Source of the DNA: Azolla caroliniana
Lineage: Eukaryota > Polypodiophyta
Assembly: GCA_043228905.1 (NCBI GenBank)
Contig: JBHGNT010000006.1
Coordinates: 9,424,001 to 9,488,000, forward strand
Length of the DNA: 64,000 nucleotides
Direction: 5' to 3'
Shown piece by piece: positions 9,867 through 20,287 of the stretch. The position numbers were made by a program, and so were the translations under genes. Numbering within the stretch: the stretch's first letter is position 1; each line of letters starts with the position of its first letter. The notes under the pieces are model-generated. The model was not told where the DNA came from. It worked only from the letters and a program-made list of their open reading frames with translations, and searched no databases.

Positions 9867-10482
9867 TCATTCCTCTTCTAAGATGTTGAGGATGTTTTCG
9901 GGGTCCGGGGTGCTGGCAGGGTGATCTGGTTGGACTGTCGGTGCGGGGGGTTGAGTTTGGTCTGGGGGTGTCATATCCTCTCGGGCGTCCACCTCAGGTG
10001 CGACCAATTCTTCTAGTGGTGGTGTGGGTTGGAGGGCACTAACCTCTACTTCGACTGGATCTGGTACCGTGTGGGCGTCCTCGGGAGGTCTATTGGCCGG
10101 GGCGAGTTCCTCCTGTGCCGTGTCCGTGATCTCCTCGCTGGGAGGTTCTTCCTTCTGCTCTGTGGCCATTGGAGGGCTGGTTGGGATGGCTGCGAGTCGT
10201 TCTCGTTCTCAGGCTTCTGCTTCCAAGCGAAACAACATCTGATCGTCATTGAAGTCCTCCAGCATTTGCTCGATTGTCGCGGTGTGAGATTTTGCCCAGG
10301 ACTGATAATCCTCGGTTAAATCTGCACGGAGGTTTTGTATGCTGGCTTCATCCATTTTGTAAAAGCCGCGTCCCTCCTTCCGTCGGTTCTCGGTGTCGGC
10401 GCGTAAAATATGCAATTCGGCAGCTTGGGCTGCCCATTCTTCTCCTGCGCGACTTAATGTTTCCTCGACCTTTTTGGTGAGA
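9867..10482 (-). pseudogene. Unclassified coiled-coil/proline-acidic ORF, one in-frame stop
   Basis: A continuous minus-strand frame of about 200 codons, interrupted only by a TGA at 10209-10211 and truncated at its start by the LTR at 10483. The first 90 residues are heptad-rich and charged (KKVEETLSRAGEEWAAQAAE, SIQNLRADLTEDYQSW), consistent with a coiled coil. The second half is Pro/Glu-rich low complexity (PPLEELVAPEVDAREDM) and ends ILNILEEE. I recognise no catalytic motif. It could be a gag or accessory ORF of a retroelement; its role is unknown. Confidence 0.5.
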
Positions 10483-10645
10483 TGTTGGCACATAAAACAT
10501 CCAAAAGTAACTAAGTTACAATGCGTTGGTTTATATACCAACTAAGCTAGGGCAACTGCCCTTTCTACTATTTACAAAACTAGCCCAACATGTCCATGAG
10601 TTAGTGTGAAACCTATCTCTGGGAAGTTGAGTTCAACTCTCAACA
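10483..10645 (-). repeat. Short copia-type LTR, 3' LTR of the minus-strand remnant
   Basis: On the minus strand it begins TGTTGAG directly after a purine tract (AAGGGGCG) and ends CCAACA, giving a TGTTG/CAACA terminal inverted repeat. A TATATAAAC box lies about 110 bp in. Sequence differs from the CopA and CopB LTRs, but the start and the flanking hairpin arms have the same architecture. Confidence 0.55.
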
Positions 10646-10739
10646 CGCCCCTTCGAACACAACTTCTATCTGTCAAGAAGGTTGTTCGGTTCGTACTTCA
10701 ACTTGTCTAGTAAGTTGCGTTGCAAGCTCGCATACTCGA

Positions 10740-12434
10740 TCAAGTGCGTATGTGTTGCGTATCGTTGCGTATTGCTTCCATGTCGCCGGTACCTGTACTC
10801 CCCATCAAGTTCGGCAATGTAGATGTCATGAGACCAAGGTCCAATGCAATTTGCCCGAGCTTGTCAACTCCTAAGGCCTTCGTAAAGGTATCAGCAACTT
10901 GGAGGTGCGTACTGGTATGTTGTAGATCGATCTCGCCGGCTTGTACGCGCTCGCAGATGAAGTGGTAATGCAGTTCGATATGTTTAGTCCGCGCGTGGGA
11001 GACGGGGTTCTGCGCCAAGTAGATACTGCTCATGTTGTCGCAGTAGAGATGAATTGGATCCTTGATGGGAACGCCCAGATCCTTTAGTATGCATTTAAGC
11101 CATACGACTTCGCATGCGGCGACTGCTGCGCCCCTATATTTGGCTTCCGTGCTCAATAGTGCGACTGTTGGTTATTTCTTGCTACTCCAAGAGATTGCTC
11201 TGCTGCCGAGGGAGAAGAAAAATCCAGAGGTGGATCGTCTATCTGCATTTTAGCCTGCCCAGTCGGCGTCGGTGTACCCTTCGAGTCGAATAGTCGTGTT
11301 CGACTTATACATGATGTTGTAAGCCATTGTCGTACTGACATATCGTAGTATCCTCTTAGCACAATAAAGATGAAGGTTTCGCAGATTCTACATGAATTGG
11401 CTAAGTAGGCCGACCGAATAACCGAGGTCGGGTCACGTAATGGTTAGATACGGAGTTGGCTCGCTCTCAGCGGTTCCGGAATTGGCATCAATCTTTAGGT
11501 TACGATCGAGAGGGGTAGACATAGGCTTGGACTCAGTCATTCCAAACTTGTAGAGTAAGTTGAGGATGTAGTGCCGTTGTGAGATCATTATCCTGACTAT
11601 TGTTCGAATTACTTCAATGCCTAGGAAGTAATGGAGTTCGTGCAAGTCTTTCATTTCGAATCGTCCGGGGAGAAGTGTTTTGACTTTGTTGATCTCGACG
11701 AGATCCTTTCCTCCAATGATCAAGTCATCCACGTATAGGATGCTTATGATCGGGCTATCCGACTCATTTCGGATGTATTGAGAAGTATCGGATTTTGACA
11801 TCTGAAATCCAACTTGATGAAGATACCGCGTGATCTTCGAATGCCAAGCACACGGTGCTTGTTTGAGGCCGTAGAGTGGCTTCTTGAGTCGGCATACGAT
11901 GTACGGATGTTTACGCAATTCGAATCCGGGTGGTTGTATCATGTACACCTCTTCTTCTAACTCTCCTTGGAAGAAAGCATTTTTCACGTCCATCTAGTGA
12001 AGGTGCCATCCCTTCGCTGCTGCGAGTGCAATTATTGTCCGTACAGTTGTCATCTTTGCCACCGGGGCAAAGGTTTCTTCGTAGTCTATGCCATGTGTTT
12101 GCGCGTAGCCTTTCGCAACGAGCCGTGCTTTGAAGCGATTTACGGATCCGTCGGCATTGTATTTTACTTTGTATATCCATTTGTAGCCAATCGCTTTCTT
12201 GTTCGGGGGGAGAGGAACAAGATCCCATGTCTCGTTTTTGCATAAAGCTTCCATCTCCTCATTCATCCCGTCGACCCATCACGAATCCTTTGCGGCTTCG
12301 GAAAGCGTTTCCGGTTCCTGTACTGATGCTACTTTCATCATAAAAGCATAGTGATACGCCATGTACTCGTCATAGCCGTAGCGGTTTACGGGGTTCTTTT
12401 CACGTGTGGATCGGCGTAGCTCTCAATCCATGGG
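10740..12434 (-). pseudogene. Copia RT-RNase H remnant (CopB-like)
   Basis: Minus-strand order: 12421 ELRRST linker; 12266-11994 [20 protein letters not shown] and [13 protein letters not shown]; a TAG in place of Gln at 11991-11993; 11990-11433 [27 protein letters not shown] and the catalytic [10 protein letters not shown] deletion then removes most of the RT-RNase H connection. 11400-11157 gives GYTDADWAG and RRSTSGF in another frame; 11156-10740 gives STEAKYRGAAVAACE, YCDNMSSIYLAQNP and ARTKHIELHYHF. Domain order RT then RNase H at the 3' end is copia. The 5' end is cut by the CopA-1 LTR at 12435. Confidence 0.85.
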
Positions 12435-12836
12435 TGTTGAGTGAGAAGCTCAACGTTGGGTGCGTAACACGGTGCGTAACCCAGTGCATAGACTAGGTGC
12501 GTAAAACATTACGCATAACGTAAGCCGTAGCAGTGCGTAAACCGCAAGACCGTTGAAAAGATATTCCGCGTAGGAATATATTTTAGGAGTTAGTGTAGAG
12601 CTCATTTATGAGCATTGAAGTACGTGTCAATACTTCTGTCAGTCCGTATGGACTTGTATAAAATTGCTCACTGAGCACATCCTATGTACAGATTGAGTAT
12701 TACTCTTGAATTGAGTTTTGTGTGCTCTCTCTCTCTCTCTCTCTCTCTCCCACATACTGTGTATATTCAAGCTCTCCATTAAACATGTGTTTCTGTGTTC
12801 GGTTTTCTATTGCATCCACACGCTATTCTTTTTACA
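12435..12836 (+). repeat. 5' LTR of CopA-1
   Basis: TGTTGAG...TTTACA, 402 bp, ending immediately before the PBS. TATAAAA at 12657-12663 is preceded by inverted repeats at 12600-12613, 12617-12636 and 12641-12654 and followed by TGCTCACTGAGCA at 12665-12677. A (CT)n tract lies at 12723-12750. Confidence 0.85.
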
Positions 12837-12848
12837 TGGTATCAGAGC
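12837..12848 (+). promoter_or_regulatory. Primer-binding site, initiator Met tRNA type
   Basis: TGGTATCAGAGC, complementary to the 3' end of plant initiator methionyl-tRNA, abuts the LTR end. Confidence 0.9.
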
Positions 12849-12925
12849 GCGAGGATTGAGAACCTCTGCAACTGACCTTAGCTCAAAAAGAAAATCTAAC
12901 CTTCGTAAAGAACAAGAAAAACAAA

Positions 12926-13617
12926 ATGGATAGAGGCATGGCTAGCTCGCTTCCAATAGAGAAGCTCGACAGAAATAACTATGCATCTTGGTCCTACAAG
13001 ATGCACCAGTACCTGCTCGGGCACGGTTACTAGAGCTATATCGACGGAGCAAATGACACAACACCCGATTCAACGCACAAAGATTTCCCAACGTGGGAAT
13101 AGTTAGCGAGCAGAGTTCTCTACTGCTTCGCGTCTTGTGTGGGCAAACAACTTCTGAGCTATATTCGGGATACAAAAACGCCGAAGGATGCTTAGGCCCC
13201 GTGGACATGTCGAACGAGGCGAGTCTGTGCGCAATGGAGGCGGCCGATGGGACTAAGGAAGAAGGCACCGAAGTGATGCCGACATCAACTCCGGACCCTT
13301 CGGAAATAGGAGGAGTCGAGGCGATGAGAACCGCCAAGGGAAATCCACCGCGGAATGTTGGTACTGTGGCAAGAAAGGCCACAACGAGAGCGAGTGTTGG
13401 AAAAAGTGCGCCGATTTGGAGAGAACCAGGTTTGGATTAGATTCCGAACAGACCGACAAAGGAAATCGGCAGCGATCGCACTACGTCGAAGGACCTGGAA
13501 GAGCCGGAAGAGGATCAGTCTTTATGATGAGACACGAAGCAAAGTCGATGAAGAAGATCACCCCGAAGTCGGACAAGGTGTGGTACGTCGACTCCGGCGC
13601 GTCAAACCACATGACGT
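12926..13617 (+). pseudogene. CopA-1 gag and start of protease
   Basis: Starts at ATG 12926 (MDRGMASSLPIEKLDRNNYA), parallel to CopA-3. In-frame TAGs at 13031 (Trp codon in CopA-3) and 13100 (Gln codon) break it, and the central gag helices are deleted near 13195. The CCHC knuckle (CWYCGKKGHNESEC) near 13355-13400 and the protease site VDSGASNHMT near 13585-13617 remain in a later frame. Coding stops at the solo LTR insertion. Confidence 0.8.
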
Positions 13618-13940
13618 TGTCGTGTGGTTTTTCACACACGATATGAAAACTAATAAAATAATTATTTATGATTAGCTTAATATATTGATATGCAAAGATA
13701 GATGTGTTCAAGAGCTTCATAATATATTTTACTACGCATGAATTGGATAAATAAGTATCAAGTTATGTGAGTGAGAAGTTTGAAGAGAAAAAGGAAAAAA
13801 TACAAAACTGTGAGATATCCCACATAAATAGGTTAACATTAAAATGCAGGATATATAAGGGAAACCAAAACATATTCATTCTATCAATGTGTGGAGCATA
13901 GAATGTTCAAGGTGACTTGGGTTACATTGTGTGGTGTGCA

Positions 13941-14520
13941 CGCTTCGGGTGTACACGCGTATGCACGGTCGTGTTGATGCTTCGAGTGTACGTGCGTACT
14001 GTATGCACGTCCACGTGGATGTTTTCGGACGTACGCTTCGGGTGTACACGCGTATGCACGGTCGTGTTGATGCTTCGGGTGTACGTGCGTAGTGTATGCA
14101 CGTCCACGTGGACGTTTTCGGACGTACACGTGTGTGCAAGTTTTGGGCGTACGCGTGGACGTTTCAGACGAACGAGCGTGCGGTCAGGACGCGCGTGAGT
14201 GCGGATGCGTACATGGCGACGCTTCGGGTGTACATGCGTATGCACGTCCGTGTGTGTGCAAGTTTTGGGCGTACGCGTGCACGGACGCGTGGACGTTTTC
14301 GGACGTACGCGTGTGTGCAAGTTTCAGGTGCACGCATGCACAGACGAGCAAGGGGATGCGTACACGGTGCGGTCGGGACGCACGTGTGTGTGGATGCGTA
14401 CACGGTGCGGGTTGGACGCGCGCGTGCGTGGATGTGTACATTGCGCGGTCGGGACTTTTGCGCGCGAACGCACATATCTACGGTTTGGTTGTGACGCACG
14501 TACGAATTGCGCACGGGCTA
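13941..14520. repeat. CG-rich alternating purine-pyrimidine minisatellite in the solo LTR
   Basis: Two copies of a 93-bp unit (starting 13941 and 14034) are followed by degenerate repeats to about 14520, dominated by GTGTACACGCGTATGCACG, TACGCGTG and CGTCCACGTGGACG words. It gives long open frames on both strands only because of repetition. GypA-1 and the LTR near 54508-55934 lack it, so it is a private expansion. Confidence 0.85.
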
Positions 14521-14562
14521 AACTTTATGGATGATTGTGTCATTTGGCCGAATTATACGGAC

Positions 14563-14690
14563 AGTCGCATGCAAACAAAAGCCAAGGCCATGCAACTAAA
14601 AGTAAAAGGCATGCATCTAAAAATGGAAGCATGCAACTAAAAGTAGAGGCTATGCAACTAAATGTGGGCATGCAAAGTAACACTGGGGAG
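14563..14690. repeat. CATGCA array in the solo LTR
   Basis: Consecutive units of about 20-25 bp, each holding CATGCA (one as TATGCA) followed by AACTAAAAGT-like sequence. This is the third independent arrangement of RY-type hexamers in this LTR family. Confidence 0.75.
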
Positions 14691-15129
14691 GAGGATCAAC
14701 AAAGAGCTCGATATATGTCCCATTTTTTCCCTCTAGTTTTTTTTTTTTTTCCTTTCTTGCTTCTTCTTCCCTCTCGGATTCGAGAAACAAATTATCTCAC
14801 ATATTGATATCAAATGCCTAGCTTTGTTTACTGGAGTTTTCTTGTCAAAAATTATCTCTCGTATTCATATCGGACCACTCCTTGCATGGTTGTTGGCTCC
14901 TTTCTTTGAAAAATTAATCTCTCATTTCCATACCGAACCCATTGTAACACGATTCTGAAATTATAAAGAATCGATTTTCTTTTGCAATAAACTAATGATT
15001 TGTCTCTTCCACTTGTCTTATGCTTAAAACATGCTTGTGTTGTACGTGTTGCACTAAATCCTTCTAGTCCAGAACCCCGGTGGTTCCGTCTCACGATCCA
15101 CACATAGTGATGGATTTTCACGACAACGT

Positions 15130-16500
15130 GCCACAAGGAGTGGTTCTCGTACCTAGAAAAACCGATGCAACCGGGAGTAGTCGCAACCGGAGATGACACT
15201 CCGCATCCGATTGCGAGTGTCGGTGAAGTTCCCCTGAGCCATGTCGGGCAGAAAGGAAAACTCATGAACGTGTTACACGTCCCAACAATCACGGAAAAAC
15301 CTGGTGTCAGTCGGACAGATCGTCGACAAGGGCATGCAAGTCCGGTTCACACATCTCGGGTGCTTCATCGAGGAAGAAGGCCGAGTTATTGCGCAAGGGC
15401 GCAAAGACGGGAGGATGTGTATCCTCGACTCTAGTGATGGTGGCACCGCAATGTTCACGAAAGGACAAAAAGTTGAGTTGGATATTGACTTATGGCACAA
15501 GCGGATAGGCCACGTCAGCTATCAACGACTTCAGGACCTGCAATCGAATCATGTGGTGTTCGGATTGCCCAAATTTAGTAGCCGGAAGGCACAAATTTGT
15601 GAAGCCTGCCAGCTAGGGAAGCAACACCGACTTCCTTTCCCCAACCAGCATAACTGGAACCGAAACAAGCTCGACTTGATATATTCTGATGTGTGGGGGG
15701 CCGACACAGAACGTTAGTCTTGGGGGGAGTCGATATTTCTTCTCCTTCATCGACGACTATATGCGGCACACGTGGATCTACCTCATTGAGAAGAAGAGTG
15801 AAGTCTTCGACTATTTCCGGGACCTAAAGAGTTTCGTCGAAAGGGAAACAGGAAGACAGATCAAGTGCCTACAGTCGGATGGTGGAAAAGAGTACTTTTC
15901 CGGTCAATTCAACGGGTATCTACACCAGATGGGAATTTGACGCGAATTCAGTTGCAGATATACGCCGGAGCAAAACAACGTGGCCGAAAGAAAAAATCGG
16001 TCGATTGTGGAAGCGGCGCCGGTAATGCTGGAGGAGAAGAGTTTGCCCAAGTTCTATTGAGCCCAAGCGGTTCGGACCGCGGTCTACATCCAGAACCAGA
16101 TCGGAGAAAAAGTGTCGGCGCATGAGCTATACTTTGGAACGAAGCTGAATTTGTGACACTTAAGAGTTTTCGGTAGCATTGCGTATGTGCATGTGCCCAA
16201 GGAGAAACAGAGGAAGTTGGACGCGAAAGCCGAGAAGTGTATCTTGGTCGGCTATTCGGACGAGCAAAAGGGTTATAAGTGTTATAACCCACGCACCAAA
16301 CAAACGCGTGTGAGTCGCGACGTTGTGTTTAATGAGTCCACATCCTGGTACTTGCCTCCGACTCCAGACCTCATCTCTAATCCGAGTTCTGACGATGAGG
16401 TCAGCGAGGCCGAGATGCCTCCAGATGAGCCTGAAATCGGAACCCGCGAAGAGAGTCCGATTTCGTTTCGGTTAAGCGGACCGAATGGATGACTGAGTCG
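15130..16500 (+). pseudogene. CopA-1 protease end, GAG-pre-integrase and integrase
   Basis: LEKPMQPGVVATGDDTPHPI follows the solo LTR. LWHKRIGHVSYQRLQDL and CEACQLGKQHRLPF give the HHCC-like GAG-pre-integrase region. The core shows YSDVWG (Asp), LQSDGGKEY (Asp) and NNVAERKNRS (Glu). The C-terminal part reads HLRVFGSIAYVHVPKEKQ and GYKCYNPRTKQTRVSRDVVF. Stops at about 15937 and 16155, a frameshift near 15690-15715 and others inactivate it. An acidic Ser-rich linker continues to about 16720. Confidence 0.85.
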
Positions 16501-16729
16501 GTTCGACCAGTCCGATGAAGAGCCGGCGAGTAGGGCAGACTCGGCCATGCATTCCCCGCGCAGAAAGCCGAGAAGACAGCTTATGCGCAAGGAAAAAGGG
16601 AAGAAGAAGGTGTCGGATTATGACACGGATAGGAATGAGTTAGATCGATGCGAGTCCGACTCCAAGGGAAGTGATGATGGGTCTTTGAGAGCGAAATCCA
16701 CGTAGGCTAAGAAAGCCTCAACATCGGCT

Positions 16730-18352
16730 AATGAGCAATTACGCCGATCTACCCGCCAGAAGAACCCTATTGTGTGGTTTGGTTACAATGAGTACATGGT
16801 GCATCACTATGCGTACATGATGCATGTAGCAGAAGTGCGTGAGCTAGAGAGCTACACAGAAGCGGCAAAAGACGCGAATTGGTGTGCAACGATGGAGGAA
16901 TAGATGCGTGCATTGGGCGAAAATGAAACTTGGGACCTAGTTGACGCACCGAAAGGTGTGAAGCCGATTGGATGTAGGTGGGTGTACAAGGTCAAGTACA
17001 ACACTGACGGCTCGGTCAACCGATACAAGGCCCGGTTAGTAGCAAAAGGTTATGTATACGCAGCAACATGGCATTGACTACGTTGAGACGTTTGCACCAG
17101 TCGCGAAGATGACGACCGTCCGTGTTTTGCTCATGGTAGATGCGGCAAAGGGGTGGCACTTACATCAGATGGATGTAAAGAATGCGTTCCCGCAAGGTGA
17201 GCTTGAGGAACAAGTGTACATGGTACAGCCTCCAGGATTTCACTCCAGAACGAACACTTTGGCCATGTGCCGATTGAAGAAGTCCCTTTACAGATAAAAG
17301 CAAGCCCCGCATGCCTGCGTCGGATGGGCTTTGCGACGTCAAAATCGGACTCCTCACTGTTCATCCAGAAAGGTCGACTCGGGCCGGTTAGTATTTTACT
17401 TTATGTTGATGACTTGTTCATCACCGGCGCTGATCTAAGTGAGATTGATCACGTGAAGCTCCAGCTTGCGGCATCATTCGACATGAAGGATCTAGGGGAC
17501 CTTCATTACTTCCTCGGGATCGAAGTGATCTGCACCCTCGAAGGCATACTGATCAGCCAACGACATTACGTGCTGAGTATGCTCTTCAAATTCGGGATGG
17601 GCGACTTTAAGTCCGTCTCGACTCCTCTGGATAGAACCATCAAGATTCGCCCCGATTCCGGAAAGGTATGCAACCCAATGAGGTTCTGACAGATAGTCGG
17701 AAGCCTTATATACTTGACCATCACCCGATCAAATCTCAACTACCTAGTAGAGGTGATTAGTCAGTTCATGGCGCGACCTACTGAGGAGCATCTTCATTGT
17801 GCACAACGCATACTGCGGTACGTAAGCGGCACTAAGGACCAGGGGCTACTATATTGGTCCGGTACAGCCCCACAATTGGTCGGCCACACCGATGTCGACT
17901 GGACCGGCAACGTCGCCGATCGCCGATCCACGTCCGGTTTCCCGTTCTCTCTTGGGAGTGCCGCGATCGCGTGGAGTAGCAAGAAGCAGTCGACAATTGT
18001 GTTGTCAAGCACCGAAGCCGAGTATAGAGGAGCGGTTGTCGCGACATGCGAAGCCATATGGTTGAAGCGGCTACTTAAGGATCTGCAGGTGGAGGTATCT
18101 GATCCAACGACGATCTACTGCGACAACCTCAACAACATCCAGCTAGCAAAGAACCCTGTCTTCCACGCCCGGACTAAGCACATTGAGGTGCACTACCATT
18201 CTGTTCACGAGTGTGTACTCTCCAGTGAAGTCGAACTTCAGTATGTTCAGACGGATCGGCAGATCGCCGAGGTCTTAACCAGGCCTCTTGGTCCGGACAA
18301 GTTGTGCCAATTCTCGGGTGCGCTTGGGTTGCGTCACCTCGACATGCCGAAG
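16730..18352 (+). pseudogene. CopA-1 reverse transcriptase and RNase H
   Basis: ENETWDLVDAPKGVKPIGCR begins the RT near 16920. [16 protein letters not shown] and [16 protein letters not shown] follow, with catalytic YVDD at 17403-17414. RNase H reads GHTDVDWTGN, SSTEAEYRGAVVATCE, YCDNLNNIQLAKNP and ARTKHIEVHYHS, finishing LRHLDMPKLRGR. Frameshifts near 17050 and 17300 and a TGA at 17687-17689 break it; 17714-18418 is a clean 234-codon stretch. Confidence 0.87.
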
Positions 18353-18876
18353 TTGAGGGGGAGAGACGTCGACCATGGAAGGGGGAGAGAAGTTTCGGAA
18401 GACCGTGACGCTGAGTAGGATGACGAATTTGATTTCGAATTGGCTGAAGAAGCCGAGGGCGAATCTGCGGAAGATTCCGAAAGCGAACATAATAGGAGCA
18501 GTCAAAAGAAAGAGCCAAAGCCAACCAAGCGTGGGGGAGATGAAGCCATCAAGGGTGGGAAGACCGAAGACGAGTTGGAGACAGCCAACCCGGACGAGAG
18601 CAAAAACCGATCGGAGGAAGCCGAGTCGGTTCGGATGTTTGATTTGGATACGCTGAATCACCAAGGGCCAACCGAAAGAAAAGGCAGCAGAAGAGGCGCC
18701 AACACCGCAACAGCAAGGAAGCTGAGAAGGGTCGTGTAAGCAGACAAGCCGACCGGAAGGGTCGAGGCACGCGGAATCGAACGGGTCGAGGAGCGAGAGT
18801 GAGGCGTGAAGCCAGAGGGAACTGGAGCGTAGATCCGGTAGAGCAGGTGGAACCTCAAGTTGAGCTTGAGGGGGAG
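18353..18876 (+). other. CopA-1 post-RNase H cassette
   Basis: RNase H ends on a polypurine-like TTGAGGGGGAGA (18353-18364). About 500 bp follow encoding an acidic then basic tail (FELAEEAEGESAEDSESEHN, KTEDELETANPDES, ESVRMFDLDTLN), with a TAG near 18415. A second polypurine tract, CTTGAGGGGGAG, directly abuts the LTR at 18877. The same cassette is at 37639-38193, 43789-44355 and, on the minus strand, 60281-60826. It has no recognised domain. Confidence 0.75.
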
Positions 18877-19276
18877 TGTTGAGAGACAAGCTCAAGATTT
18901 GTGCGTAATATGATGCGTAACCTAGTGCGTAGACTGGGTGCATAAATCAGTATGCATAACCTAGCCGTATTAGTGCATAAACCGAAAGGCCATTAGAGAG
19001 ATATTCCTCGTAAGGAATAATTTTGGGAGTAAGTGTCGAGGCTCATTTATGAGCAGTCAAGTACTGTCAGTACTTGTGTCAGCCCGATAGTCAGGGCTTG
19101 TATAAAAGGTGCTCACTGAGCACGGTGTATGTACAGATTGAGTATTATTTTGAATTGAGTTTCTGTGTGTTCTCTCTCTTTGTCTCTCCCGTGTACTGTG
19201 TATATTCAACCTCTCCATTAAACCTGCGTATTTTCTGTGTTCGGTTTTCTATTGGTTCTGCACGTTATTCTTTTCA
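18877..19276 (+). repeat. 3' LTR of CopA-1
   Basis: TGTTGAG...TTTTCA, 400 bp. TATAAAA at 19101-19107. Inverted repeats GCTCATTTATGAGC (19041-19054), CAAGTACTGTCAGTACTTG (19058-19076), AGCCC/GGGCT (19081-19098) and GTGCTCACTGAGCAC (19109-19123) frame the TATA box. Confidence 0.87.
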
Positions 19277-19277
19277 T

Positions 19278-19675
19278 CAACCAATCGTCGCTCTTTCGAG
19301 CACAGAGGCAGAAGACAAGGGCGCGACCGTGGTCGCATGTGAAGCCGTATGGCTGAAAAGGATACTCAAGGATCTGGGCGTACCCATCAAGGATCCAACT
19401 TCCCTTTACTGCGACAACATGAGCAATATTTATCTGGCTCGGAACCCGGTGTTCCAAGCGCAGACAAAGCACATCGAAGTGCACTATCACTTCATCCGAG
19501 AGCACGTTCTAGCTGGCGATGTCGACCTACAACACATTAGCACCAATCTCCAAACGGCCGATATCTTCACTAAAGCCTTAGGAACCGACAAGCTATGGCA
19601 ATTCATGACCAATCTCGGATTGACGATCCCTGACCTACCAGGCTTGAGGGGGAGTATTGAAGACACTACGCAATA
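19278..19675 (+). pseudogene. CopB-1 RNase H C-terminal fragment
   Basis: Immediately after the CopA-1 LTR the frame reads QPIVALSSTEAEDKGATVVA, YCDNMSNIYLARNP, AQTKHIEVHYHFIREHV and DIFTKALGTDKLWQF, ending LRGSIEDTTQ-stop. It is the back half of a copia RNase H of the CopB family. Everything upstream of QPIVA is missing. Confidence 0.85.
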
Positions 19676-19892
19676 ACGCGTGGATTCCGCAACCACGCAA
19701 CGAAGCCCCGAAGAGCCGATCTAGCACGCAAAGCCGCGAAGAAAGATGCAAGCCGAAGCACAGACTTCGCAACTACGCACAACGCAAGCTAGAGCACGGA
19801 TTCCGCAAACTCCGCATAAATGCGAGTCGACACGAGTCGAATCGCATTTCGGATACCATCTGAAACCGACCTGACTTGAGCTTGAGGGGGCG
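19644..19892 (+). other. CopB-1 cassette between internal and terminal polypurine tracts
   Basis: TTGAGGGGGAGT at 19644-19655 is followed by TATTGAAGACAC, which looks like an older LTR start. Then come about 230 bp rich in CGCAA/ACGC words and the real tract CTTGAGGGGGCG before the LTR at 19893. The stop codon of RNase H falls inside it. The same layout is in CopB-2 (25437-25735). Confidence 0.7.
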
Positions 19893-20287
19893 TGTTGAGA
19901 ATCAAGCTCAACTTGGTCTAGTGTGTGAACTCACCTTGAGAGTGAATAGACACTCCAACGGTCAAGAGTCACCATTATGTCACCACTTTGTATTCTAGCA
20001 TTTAGTATGAGTCATAGAATCATATTCTATGACACATAACTTATAAGCTTTCACATTCCCCATGCTCCATAAGTCTTGTAGTTAATGAAGAGAGAGGGTG
20101 ACTATATAAAGCACCCTCCTCCCACCTTGTATAATGTTGAGTCTTTCTCCTTTGTTAATATACTTTACCTTGCGTATTCTCTGTGTCTTACTCCTTGTCT
20201 CTCTCACTCACTCTCTCTCTCTCTCTCATACACACACACAATTCATATCTATTCTGCTACACAGAATCCATCTTGTGATTCTTTACA
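19893..20287 (+). repeat. 3' LTR of CopB-1
   Basis: TGTTGAGAATCAAGCTCAAC...CTTTACA, 395 bp, closely similar to the CopB-2 LTRs. TATATAAA lies near 20103 and a CT/CA microsatellite near 20204-20241. The PBS is absent after 20287; chromovirus integrase sequence begins directly, so this is a 3' LTR with its insertion site next to it. Confidence 0.87.

Larger units (their letters stand above)
13618..15125 (+). repeat. GypA solo LTR inside CopA-1
   Basis: TGTCGTG at 13618 and CACGACA at 15119-15125 bound a 1508-bp LTR flanked by the direct repeat ACGT (13614-13617 and 15126-15129). Removing it rejoins the CopA coding sequence (ASNHMT to KEWFSYLEKP), as in CopA-3. No internal gypsy sequence is present, so it is a solo LTR from LTR-LTR recombination. 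The 15060-15125 end matches 7815-7881. Confidence 0.93.
12435..19276 (+). mobile_element. CopA-1: Ty1/copia element with nested GypA solo LTR
   Basis: 5' LTR, Met-type PBS, gag, protease, integrase, RT, RNase H, post-RNase H cassette, polypurine tract and 3' LTR are all present in copia order. It is heavily mutated: stops, frameshifts, about 360 bp missing from gag at about 13195, and the solo LTR at 13618-15125. The two LTRs differ far more than those of CopA-3, and the 5-bp flanks (ATGGG and TCAAC) do not match, so the two ends may come from different insertions. Confidence 0.85.

Noticed and set aside
13876-14640. Several overlapping 80-180 codon ORFs on both strands
   Set aside because: They arise from a CG-rich tandem repeat in the solo LTR, are low complexity (Arg/Thr/Cys/Val), and have no homology-like motif.
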